Source of the DNA: Fusobacteriaceae bacterium
Lineage (GTDB): Bacteria; Fusobacteriota; Fusobacteriia; Fusobacteriales; Fusobacteriaceae
DNA: 25,715 nt
Reading direction: 5' to 3'
Assembly: GCA_016938425.1 (NCBI GenBank)
Contig: JAFGUR010000105.1
Coordinates: 1 to 25,715 of the forward strand
In this document: piece after piece, positions 1-7,325 of the stretch
How positions within the stretch are numbered: the stretch's first letter is position 1
Layout: each line of letters opens with the position of its first letter
The notes under the pieces: generated by a model
Databases searched by the model: none
Told to the model about the DNA's origin: nothing
Seen by the model: the letters and a program-made list of their open reading frames with translations, nothing else
Translations under genes and position numbers: made by a program

Positions 1-2
1 AA

Positions 3-20
3 AAGTTGAGGGAAAAATAA
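3..20 (+). CDS. Possible 3' end of an upstream gene
   Basis: The first bases can be read as the last five codons (K-L-R-E-K) of a gene entering from outside the window. Its TAA stop at 18-20 overlaps the ATG at 20-22 of the next gene (TAATG). Such an overlap usually means translational coupling within an operon. The stretch is too short to identify, and the reading is an inference from the overlap alone. Confidence 0.3.
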   Translation, partial: KLREK

Positions 21-553
21 TGAAAAATATATATTTAAAAATTAAATATACGACATATTATTTATTTGTACTTATGTCCATTCGTTTTAACAAAGATAGA
101 AAAAAAAATAGTTTATTATCTAAAAAATTTATTGAGTGGAACAATTTAATTGTACTTAAAAAAATGAACAAAATTCGTTTACACTCAAAAGAAATTGCTA
201 TTTTACTACCTCATTGTATACAGTTATATACATGCCCACACAAAATAACCAGTAACATAAATAACTGTAAAGAATGTGGATTATGTAAAATAGGAGAGAT
301 ATCGAGGTTAAATAAAGAATATGGAGTTAAGGTTAAAGTTGCCACAGGAGGAACTTTGGCAAGAATGTTCATAAAAGAAGAAAAACCAAAATTAGTTCTA
401 GCTGTTGCTTGTGAGAGAGATTTGGTTTCTGGAATTTTTGACGCGTTTCCAATGCCTGTATATGGTGTTTTTAATAAAATTGTAAATGGTCCTTGTATCA
501 ATACTGATGTGGCTATTGAAACCATTGAAAATATTTTAAAAGAATTTAGTTAA
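20..553 (+). CDS. DUF116 family cysteine-rich protein
   Basis: 177-aa protein matching the DUF116 pattern from about residue 60 onward. It has an LPHC motif (C66), CPH (C72), a CxxCxxC cluster (C83, C86, C89), a VATGGT segment near 108-112, a VACERDLVSGI motif around C131, and NGPCxNT around C159. The seven cysteines suggest metal or Fe-S binding, but no reaction is established for the family. The first 55 residues are basic with a short hydrophobic patch (about 12-20), which may anchor the protein at the membrane. GAGGG precedes the ATG at 20. In other genomes the family often lies near fmt and other translation genes. Family assignment is good; the function is unknown. Confidence 0.8.
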   Translation: MKNIYLKIKYTTYYLFVLMSIRFNKDRKKNSLLSKKFIEWNNLIVLKKMNKIRLHSKEIAILLPHCIQLYTCPHKITSNINNCKECGLCKIGEISRLNKEYGVKVKVATGGTLARMFIKEEKPKLVLAVACERDLVSGIFDAFPMPVYGVFNKIVNGPCINTDVAIETIENILKEFS

Positions 554-625
554 ATTTTCTAGAGTTTATTCTTTAAAATGTATACTGAGATAATTTAGGG
601 TTAAAAATTTTTTAGAGGAGGAAAG

Positions 626-3430
626 ATGTATAAGAAATTACTAATAACACTTTCAATTATAATATCATTAAATTCTCTTGCAGGAGAAGTTGATGATATA
701 AGATATATTTCAAGACTGTATGGAAGCGAAGAATACCAGCTATCTGCCAATGAAGCAGAAAAGTTTTTATATAAATATCCAAATTCAAAACAATATAACG
801 CTATTAGAAATATATTAGGACAAAGTTTCTATAGAATAGGGAATTTCCCAAGAGCAGAAGAAATATTTGAATCGTTAGTTAATAAAACTGAATTTTCTGA
901 AGATGCTATTTTTTATCTAGCTATGATAAATATTGAAAATTCTAATTATAATAAAGCTTATAAATACGCTAAAAAAATGAAAAAAGTTTTATTGAAAGAA
1001 AAAATTATTTTTAGTATTGGTTTAGGCGAATATTCTTCAAAAAATATTGAAAAATCAAAAAATTATTTTTCTGAAGTTAGAAGTATGCGTGGAGCGTACA
1101 AAGGATTAGCTTCATTTTATTTAGGTATAATGTCTTTTGAATCAAATGATTATGCTACAACAATAGCTTATTTAAAGGAACATTTAGAAACAAAAGATAA
1201 TGATTTAGATAGAACTTCTGAATCATATTATAAAATGGCTATTTCTTTGGAAAGGCTTGGATATAAAAATGAAGCATATAATTTTTATTTAAAAATTGAA
1301 AAAGAATTTCCAAGTTCAAAATACTACTCTAATTCTTTAAAAAGTATTTTTTATATTTTACTTTTAAATAAAAACAATGAAGGTATTGTTGAATACGCAG
1401 AAAAATTAAGAAATAGTGAATTTGAAGAATTAATTTTTGTTGAAACTGGAAAATATTTTTATGAAAATAACATAGATGACATCGCAGAAAAATATTTAAA
1501 AGTTACTGTTGATAAATACTCTAATCTAGACGGAATTTATTATTTAGCTAGATTGTATATGAAATCTTCAAAATATGATGATTCTATAGCTCTATTAGAA
1601 AGAATAAAGGAAGACGAAAACTACAGAGATGAATATTATTTATACACAGGCTATATTTATTTTGAACAAGGTAAATATAAAGAAGTTATTTCTTTGTTAA
1701 ATGGAATTGAAAATAAGTTAACTGTTAATCTACAGCCTTACTATCAATTAATTTCTAGAAGTGCTTATAATATAAAAGACTATGAAACATCTACTAAATA
1801 TTATAAACTAATTGCTACAGAAACTAATAAAATTGTTAATTTTTATGAATATTTCAAAGTAGCTAGTATGAATTCTAGTATTGAAGAACTAGAAAAATTA
1901 TTCCTTTACTATAAAGAAAATTACAAGGGTACAAAGGATTATGCTAAAGATATGTATGATATTATGGGGACTGCCTATGCAAACCTAAATAAAAATACAG
2001 AAGCTGAGAGAGTTTATTTAGATGCATTGCAAATAACTAATGATCCTCTATTAGTTGAGAACTTATCTATAATTCAAGTAAGATTAAAGAAATTTAATGA
2101 AGCTTACAAAAATATAAATTCTTTAGAAAAAACTGATTCTAGAGAATTAATTAGAGGAACTATTTTAATAAATTTAAAAAAATATTCAGAAGCTGAGACT
2201 ATTTTTAAAGCAATAAATAAGAATTCAAAAGAAAAAGATATGAAAGAAAAAGGTTACTTAAAATTAGCAGAATTATATTTATTACAAAATAAATATAATG
2301 AAATTATAAATCTAAACAAAGACTATGAAAATGAAAAATATAAATCAAAAGAAATGAATGATTATCTTGCTGTTGCATATTTAAGATTAGGTCAATTTGA
2401 AAAATCCAGAGAAAAGTATAATGAAAATATAAACTTGTCTCCTGATGAAAAAGGAAATAACCTACTTATGATTGCTGAATCTTATTATAATGAAGAGAAC
2501 TTTGCTGAAGCAAAAAAATATTATAAACAAGTCTATGACACAGAAAAAAATAAAGAATTAAAAAAGAAAGCTTTCTATTCTTTAATTTTAGTTGCTAATG
2601 CAATGAATGACTCAAATGAACTTGTAAAATTAAGTAGTAGTTTTAAAAAAGAATATCCAAATAGTGATTATCAAGAGGAGCTTTCTTACATGCTTGCTTC
2701 AAATTATGAAATTAATGGAATGAGTGAAAAAGCTTTAGTAGAATATGAAACTTTATATAACATGACTACTGATAAAGATACAAAAGAAGAGACTGCAAAA
2801 AGAATTATAGAAATGTCATATAACAAAAAAGACTATTCTAACGCTTTAAATTGGGCGAAAAAAATCTCTGAAGACTCTTATAAAAATTATTGGATTGGTC
2901 AAATATTATATAATACAAATAAAGATGACTCTATAAAATATTTTGAGAAATTAAGTTCTGATAAAGAATATGGAGAATTAGTAAACTATAAAATAGGGAC
3001 ATATTACTTCGATAAAAAAGAATTTAAGAAATCAAGAATATATTTTGAAAAAGTCTTGTTAAATAAAAATTCTGAAGATTTTATTAATGCAAAATACAAC
3101 ATCGCTCTTACTTATGAAGAAGAAGCTGATTACAAAAAAGCAATAAATACGTATTTAGAAATAAAAAATACCAAAAATAGCATTGATGATATTTTATTAC
3201 TTAGAATTGCTGAGAACTATGAATATTTAAAAGACTTAAATAGTTCTTTTAAATATTTAAAAGAGTATTTTGATAAATATAAAAATAAAAATGATTATTT
3301 ATATGTAACTGAAAAAATATTAGTAAACAGAATTAACATAGGTAATAAAAAAGAAGCAAAAATTTACTATGATGTATTATTTAAATTGGATTCAAATCTT
3401 GCAAAAAATTATGAAAGTTATATAAAATAG
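626..3430 (+). CDS. Large exported tetratricopeptide-repeat protein
   Basis: 934-aa protein with a Sec-type signal peptide (basic MYKK, hydrophobic core, probable cleavage near residue 20 after NSLAG) and no lipobox cysteine, so it is probably periplasmic. Almost all of the mature protein is alpha-helical TPR or TPR-like repeat, with recurring tyrosine/alanine positions and LGQSFYRIGNFPRAEEIFE-type units (first clear one about residues 44-85), continuing to the C-terminus. No enzymatic motif is seen. TPR superhelices act as scaffolds. The gene lies 10 bp upstream of a beta-barrel protein and just before exbB-exbD-tonB, which suggests a link between the inner-membrane motor and the outer membrane. 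Large TPR proteins also accompany some TonB2-type clusters in gammaproteobacteria. AGGAGG precedes the ATG. The exact partner is unknown. Confidence 0.8.
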   Translation: MYKKLLITLSIIISLNSLAGEVDDIRYISRLYGSEEYQLSANEAEKFLYKYPNSKQYNAIRNILGQSFYRIGNFPRAEEIFESLVNKTEFSEDAIFYLAMINIENSNYNKAYKYAKKMKKVLLKEKIIFSIGLGEYSSKNIEKSKNYFSEVRSMRGAYKGLASFYLGIMSFESNDYATTIAYLKEHLETKDNDLDRTSESYYKMAISLERLGYKNEAYNFYLKIEKEFPSSKYYSNSLKSIFYILLLNKNNEGIVEYAEKLRNSEFEELIFVETGKYFYENNIDDIAEKYLKVTVDKYSNLDGIYYLARLYMKSSKYDDSIALLERIKEDENYRDEYYLYTGYIYFEQGKYKEVISLLNGIENKLTVNLQPYYQLISRSAYNIKDYETSTKYYKLIATETNKIVNFYEYFKVASMNSSIEELEKLFLYYKENYKGTKDYAKDMYDIMGTAYANLNKNTEAERVYLDALQITNDPLLVENLSIIQVRLKKFNEAYKNINSLEKTDSRELIRGTILINLKKYSEAETIFKAINKNSKEKDMKEKGYLKLAELYLLQNKYNEIINLNKDYENEKYKSKEMNDYLAVAYLRLGQFEKSREKYNENINLSPDEKGNNLLMIAESYYNEENFAEAKKYYKQVYDTEKNKELKKKAFYSLILVANAMNDSNELVKLSSSFKKEYPNSDYQEELSYMLASNYEINGMSEKALVEYETLYNMTTDKDTKEETAKRIIEMSYNKKDYSNALNWAKKISEDSYKNYWIGQILYNTNKDDSIKYFEKLSSDKEYGELVNYKIGTYYFDKKEFKKSRIYFEKVLLNKNSEDFINAKYNIALTYEEEADYKKAINTYLEIKNTKNSIDDILLLRIAENYEYLKDLNSSFKYLKEYFDKYKNKNDYLYVTEKILVNRINIGNKKEAKIYYDVLFKLDSNLAKNYESYIK

Positions 3431-3440
3431 GAGGAAATTT

Positions 3441-5129
3441 ATGAAAAAATATATATGCCTAGTACTTTTAGCTAATATTCTTATGGCTGAAGAGTATCAA
3501 ATTACTAAGGATGTCATTGGAGTAAATGAAAAAAATTATACTGAAACTGTTACAGGAGTAAAAAATGGTTCTACCAATGTAAGAACTGATAATATTGATT
3601 TAGGTAATGGTACAACTAGTACTAATAACGGAAACAACGGAAATACTAATTCTACAGGAAAAACTGGAACAACAACTAATGGAGGAACAAATACAAATAA
3701 TGGTGAAAATACAAGTAATAATCCTCTTGATAATTATAATGTTGAAGATAAAACAACTGATTTTGGAGCTGGAGAAACTGAAAAAATAGAAAGAGATACT
3801 AGAATATTTTTAGGGATAGGTGGTCATGATAAAGTTACAAATTATAATTATGGACTTATCGATAACTCAAGATTAGAAAAATATGATATTGAATATGGTT
3901 TATTAGTTAAAAGAGAAACTTATGAAGAAAATAGAGAAAATACAAAAACTAGTGGAGACTTAATACAAGCTAATTTTGGAAAAGGAAAACTTGTTTTAGG
4001 TTTAATGCTAGAAAAAGGAACTCAAGAATTTCCAGGAATGACAAACTCTCTTGTTGCTGGAACAAGCGATAAAGATTTTACTAATTTTGGAGCAAATGCT
4101 TCATATGAAATTTTTAAAGATACATTTATTAAATTGGATTTTTCAAATTATGATAATGAATCCGATGATTTATTAGATTCACCTTACACTAGAGATTATT
4201 CTTATTCAACTTATGGCGTTAAAGGATATAAAGAATTTCTTTTAAAAGATAGTTTCGGAACTCACAGCATTGATGCAGGTCTTGGATTAATTGGTGAAAG
4301 AAATAATAATGATTCTAATAGAAACTTCTACTACGGGGAAATAAAAGATAGATATATTTTTTCAGATGAAAGTGGAATAAGTGCTGATGCAAGTTTAAAA
4401 ATAGAAAATTATAAAAAAACTGGATTAGATGCACAAGTTAAAGTGTCTAAAAAAATGGATGAAAATGTCTCATTAATCGGTGGTATAGGAGCTAGAAACA
4501 CATATAAATTAAAAAAAGATATCATTTCTGAATTTACTTATGTTAATGACATATTAGATTTTTCAAACTGTGAAAATGAAAGGGTAATTACTTTACTTGG
4601 TGGTCTTTCATACTCAAAAGATAAAGTTTATGTTGAAGCTAACGCTTCCCTTAACTCTGGTGATGATTTATTAACTTATGAATCAATAATTTCTAAAGCT
4701 GGAGAAGAAAGATCTATTATTGTGACAAATTATAATGACCAAGTATTTTGGCTTGAAAGTGATATAAAAGCAAGTTATACTTTAAATAATAACTTTAGAA
4801 GTGTTGCAAAATTAGATTTATCAAGTCTAACTAAAATTGCTTATACTCCAAATGTAAAAGCATCATTAGAAGGTATTTATACTAAAGGTGGCTATGAAGG
4901 AACTTTAAAAGGAAACTTTAATGGTCATATGTATACAAATAATGATTCTTTAAATAGAGAATCTGTTGATTCATATACAACTTTAGATATTCTAAATCAA
5001 TATAATTTTGGTAGTGACTATACAGTACATCTGAATGTATTAAATATATTTGATTCTAATGGTGAAAATATGAAAAATTATCCAATTAATGGAAGAGTAT
5101 TCAGTTTAGGATTTGAAATAAAATATTAG
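3441..5129 (+). CDS. Outer-membrane beta-barrel protein, TonB-receptor-like C-terminus, no plug
   Basis: 562-aa protein with a signal peptide (residues 1-16, cleavage after LMA). A Thr/Asn/Gly-rich low-complexity linker follows (about 55-94). From about residue 118 to the end there are alternating amphipathic strands typical of an outer-membrane barrel. The C-terminal 50 residues resemble TonB-dependent receptors: a TTLDILNQYNFG strand, LNVLNIFDSNG, then YPINGRVFSLGFEIKY, ending in an aromatic residue as expected for the BAM beta-signal. The usual plug domain of about 120-150 residues is not recognisable; its place is taken by the linker. A conventional TonB box is not evident. AGGAGG precedes the start, and the gene probably shares a transcript with the TPR gene. 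It may be a receptor-derived porin or an adaptor moved by the adjacent TonB system. Confidence 0.75.
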   Translation: MKKYICLVLLANILMAEEYQITKDVIGVNEKNYTETVTGVKNGSTNVRTDNIDLGNGTTSTNNGNNGNTNSTGKTGTTTNGGTNTNNGENTSNNPLDNYNVEDKTTDFGAGETEKIERDTRIFLGIGGHDKVTNYNYGLIDNSRLEKYDIEYGLLVKRETYEENRENTKTSGDLIQANFGKGKLVLGLMLEKGTQEFPGMTNSLVAGTSDKDFTNFGANASYEIFKDTFIKLDFSNYDNESDDLLDSPYTRDYSYSTYGVKGYKEFLLKDSFGTHSIDAGLGLIGERNNNDSNRNFYYGEIKDRYIFSDESGISADASLKIENYKKTGLDAQVKVSKKMDENVSLIGGIGARNTYKLKKDIISEFTYVNDILDFSNCENERVITLLGGLSYSKDKVYVEANASLNSGDDLLTYESIISKAGEERSIIVTNYNDQVFWLESDIKASYTLNNNFRSVAKLDLSSLTKIAYTPNVKASLEGIYTKGGYEGTLKGNFNGHMYTNNDSLNRESVDSYTTLDILNQYNFGSDYTVHLNVLNIFDSNGENMKNYPINGRVFSLGFEIKY

Positions 5130-5180
5130 TTTTAATAACTACTCAGGCATAACTAAACATAGTAAAATTAGATTTTTAGA

Positions 5181-5285
5181 GAAGTGGCGAGAAGTTGAAA
5201 TATCCTTAACCTGGGCTACGCCCCACAAACTCACCTCCTTCTCGTGCGGTCGGCGCGTATAAAAGCTTGATATTTCAATTTTTTT
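5181..5285 (+). repeat. GC-rich structured intergenic element (copy 1), possible terminator or ncRNA
   Basis: This is a GC-rich island in AT-rich sequence, lying in the 280-bp gap between the barrel gene and exbB. Outer arms TTGAAATATC (5195-5204) and GATATTTCAA (5269-5278) pair perfectly. The 3' arm runs into seven Ts (5279-5285), so a plus-strand transcript resembles an intrinsic terminator with a long inserted apex. The apex contains a GGGC/GCCC hairpin (5213-5216 with 5220-5223). CGAGAAG (5188-5194) can also pair with CTTCTCG (5238-5244), which crosses the outer stem. Blocks AGTGGCGAG, TCCTT and CTCCTTCTC are shared, in order, with the island at the end of the window. No open frame of useful length was seen. 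Identity as a dispersed repeat or RNA family is inferred. Confidence 0.5.
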
Positions 5286-5360
5286 AGATGTCTGAAAAGA
5301 TTATTGGGACTTAATTATAATTCTTTTATCAAAACTTAAATTTTATTCAAAAACCAATAC

Positions 5361-5378
5361 TGTTACAAATTTGTAACA
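5361..5378. promoter_or_regulatory. Perfect 18-bp palindrome upstream of exbB (operator or promoter -10 candidate)
   Basis: TGTTACAAATTTGTAACA is a perfect inverted repeat ending 31 bases before the exbB start codon. Its size and symmetry fit the operator of a dimeric regulator. It also contains TG-T-TACAAA, which resembles an extended -10 element, so it may overlap the promoter. The regulator cannot be named from the sequence. Confidence 0.5.
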
Positions 5379-5409
5379 AACTAATTTATAGAAACTTTAG
5401 GAGGAAAAA

Positions 5410-6027
5410 ATGTTCGAAATTTTTAGAAGTGGTGGTCCACTGATGTATGTTATTTTATTACTTGCAATATTGGGGCTTGCAGTTGTACTAGAAAGAATTT
5501 TTTATTTAATGATAAAAGAAACAAAGGATATCGAAAGTGTAAAGGAAGAGATATTAAAAGCAATTAAAGAAGACGACATAAGAGAGGCTATCGAAATTTG
5601 TGCAATGCACAAAGGGTCAGCTGCAAAAGTTTTAAGAGCTATTTTAAAAGAAGTATATTATGATGATGATGTAGAAGTTAGTCTATTAGAAGAAAAAGCA
5701 AGAGAAGTAGCTTTGGAAGAATTGCCTAAATTAGAAAAAAATATGTGGTTACTTTCAATGTCTGCTCAATTGTCTCCTTTAGTTGGTTTATTAGGTACAG
5801 TTACAGGTATGATTGTTGCTTTTAAAGTTATTTCTGAGACTGGAACTGGAGATCCAAAAGCCCTTGCAAATGGAATTTCTCAAGCACTTATTACAACTGC
5901 TGCTGGACTTATAGTTGCTGTTCCAGCTGTGTTTGCTTATAACTTTTTAAATAAAAAAATTGATACAGTTTTAAATAGTATTGAAAAATCAAGTGTAGAA
6001 ATTATTAATATTATTAGAAAGAGGTAA
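5410..6027 (+). CDS. exbB: ExbB/TolQ-family proton channel subunit
   Basis: 205-aa MotA/TolQ/ExbB protein, normal length for ExbB. Three transmembrane segments are visible: about 12-33, 116-140 and 160-181. A cytoplasmic loop lies between the first two. The family core LSPLVGLLGTVTGMIVAF (121-138) and the third helix ALITTAAGLIVAVPAVFAYNF are well conserved. With ExbD it forms the inner-membrane complex that uses the proton gradient to drive TonB. It begins with AGGAGG and an ATG, and exbD starts 2 bases after its stop, so the two are co-translated. TolQ and ExbB cannot be separated by sequence alone; the TonB-type partner two genes on favours ExbB. Confidence 0.92.
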   Translation: MFEIFRSGGPLMYVILLLAILGLAVVLERIFYLMIKETKDIESVKEEILKAIKEDDIREAIEICAMHKGSAAKVLRAILKEVYYDDDVEVSLLEEKAREVALEELPKLEKNMWLLSMSAQLSPLVGLLGTVTGMIVAFKVISETGTGDPKALANGISQALITTAAGLIVAVPAVFAYNFLNKKIDTVLNSIEKSSVEIINIIRKR

Positions 6028-6029
6028 TC

Positions 6030-6467
6030 ATGCAAATCAGAAAAATTAGAAGGAATAATAATAACTTAAGTTTAGATATGACTCCTTTAATAGATTGTGT
6101 TTTTCTTCTTTTAATATTTTTTATGGTGGGAACTCAACTTATTAAAGATAAAAGTGGATTAAAAATTGAATTACCAACTTCAACCATACAAGAAGTAGAA
6201 GTTGATGATGAACTAGTATTATTTATAGATAAAGATAAAAAAATGGAAATAAGTTTTGTTGATGGACAAAATGGAAGAGTTACTAATGAAGTTACTTTGT
6301 TAAACCTTGAGGAAACTTTAAAACAAAAACTACAAGTAACTACTAAAAAAGACATTGTAATTAAAGCTGATAAAAATATTTCTCATGGAGATGTGATAGA
6401 TATTATGACGATATCAAAAAATGCTGGTGCTGAAAGCCTTGATATTGCAACAGATGATGAAGAATAG
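6030..6467 (+). CDS. exbD: ExbD/TolR-family proton channel subunit
   Basis: 145-aa protein with one N-terminal transmembrane helix (about 16-36). The helix carries the essential membrane aspartate of the family, D22 in the motif LSLDMTPLIDCVFLLLIFFMV, here within PLIDCVF. A periplasmic domain follows, with the KADKNISHGDVIDIM segment near 120-135 typical of ExbD/TolR. The aspartate is the proposed proton-carrying residue. Translation starts 2 bases after exbB, and tonB follows after 8 bases, so the three genes form one operon. Length and motifs are ordinary for the family. Confidence 0.92.
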   Translation: MQIRKIRRNNNNLSLDMTPLIDCVFLLLIFFMVGTQLIKDKSGLKIELPTSTIQEVEVDDELVLFIDKDKKMEISFVDGQNGRVTNEVTLLNLEETLKQKLQVTTKKDIVIKADKNISHGDVIDIMTISKNAGAESLDIATDDEE

Positions 6468-6475
6468 GTGATTTT

Positions 6476-7312
6476 ATGGAAAACATATCTCAAAAAAATG
6501 AAAAAGACACAAAATTATGGATTTTTATCTTGATTTCAGCAATTATAAATTTTTTATTTTTTTTAATTCCTCTTTCTAATTCAAATTTTAAAGAAAATGT
6601 TAAAAAGGAACCGATTAAGATAAAAGTTATAAGTACTTCTCTAGTTGCTGTTGGGAATGATAAAAAAACTGATTATGAAATTAAAGAAGAACCTAAAGAA
6701 ATTAAAGAAGTTGGAGAAGAATCTAAAAGTATAGAACAAGAGCAGGCAAAAAAATCTGAAAAAATTGAAAAAGATATTAAAAATAGTAGAAAAAATGACT
6801 CTAAGGTAAATTCTAATGTTGTTAACAATAAACCCAAAACATTAACAACTCCCTCTCAAAATGCAAAAAATAAAAAAGTAGAGGTTGCTAAAAGCACTGG
6901 TGGTACAAATGAAAAAAATGTATCAACTCAAAAAGACTTATTGAAAACTATCAGTAGCTCCAATACAAATACAAAAGAAGTTTTAAAAAAATCAGGAAAT
7001 GGTACTAACAAGCAACTAGCTACAAATATTTCAGCTCCCACTGTAACTTCAAATACAGGCGGAACTGTTACTCTGAATCCGTATAAAGCTCCTATTTATC
7101 CTGCATCCGCTAAAGCTAATGGTGTTACAGGTACAGTTGTTGTTAAGATAGAAGTAAAAAATAATATAAGTCGTATTATCTCTACAAAAGGGCCTTCAGA
7201 ATTAAAAGATGCAGTAAACAAGGTCTCTCCTAGTTGGCGTGCAACAATAAAGGATACCAAGGGCAACTATATAAATGGTACTGTTAGTGTTACTATTAAC
7301 TTTATAATGTAG
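6476..7312 (+). CDS. tonB: TonB-family energy transducer
   Basis: 278-aa protein with an N-terminal membrane anchor (about 14-34). A long Lys/Glu/Asn/Thr-rich, probably extended periplasmic spacer (35-199) follows; it lacks the usual proline-rich runs. A TonB C-terminal domain occupies 200-278: APIYPASAKANGVTGTVVVK, then a beta-strand, then PSELKDAVNKVSPSWRATI, the expected YP...G..G.v.v pattern. TonB relays energy from ExbB/ExbD to outer-membrane receptors. An AGGTGAT sequence precedes the ATG. The partner receptor is probably encoded elsewhere or is the barrel protein at 3441-5129; the latter is inference. Confidence 0.88.
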   Translation: MENISQKNEKDTKLWIFILISAIINFLFFLIPLSNSNFKENVKKEPIKIKVISTSLVAVGNDKKTDYEIKEEPKEIKEVGEESKSIEQEQAKKSEKIEKDIKNSRKNDSKVNSNVVNNKPKTLTTPSQNAKNKKVEVAKSTGGTNEKNVSTQKDLLKTISSSNTNTKEVLKKSGNGTNKQLATNISAPTVTSNTGGTVTLNPYKAPIYPASAKANGVTGTVVVKIEVKNNISRIISTKGPSELKDAVNKVSPSWRATIKDTKGNYINGTVSVTINFIM

Positions 7313-7325
7313 GGTGATTATTATT

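Noticed and set aside
3607..3789. 60-aa plus-strand frame inside the barrel gene linker
   Set aside because: It is a frame-shifted reading of the Thr/Asn-rich linker, with no ribosome site.
5206..5226. Six-codon GTG open frame on the minus strand with a perfect Shine-Dalgarno
   Set aside because: It is not conserved in the second element copy and has no identifiable promoter; kept only as an alternative explanation for the anti-SD match.
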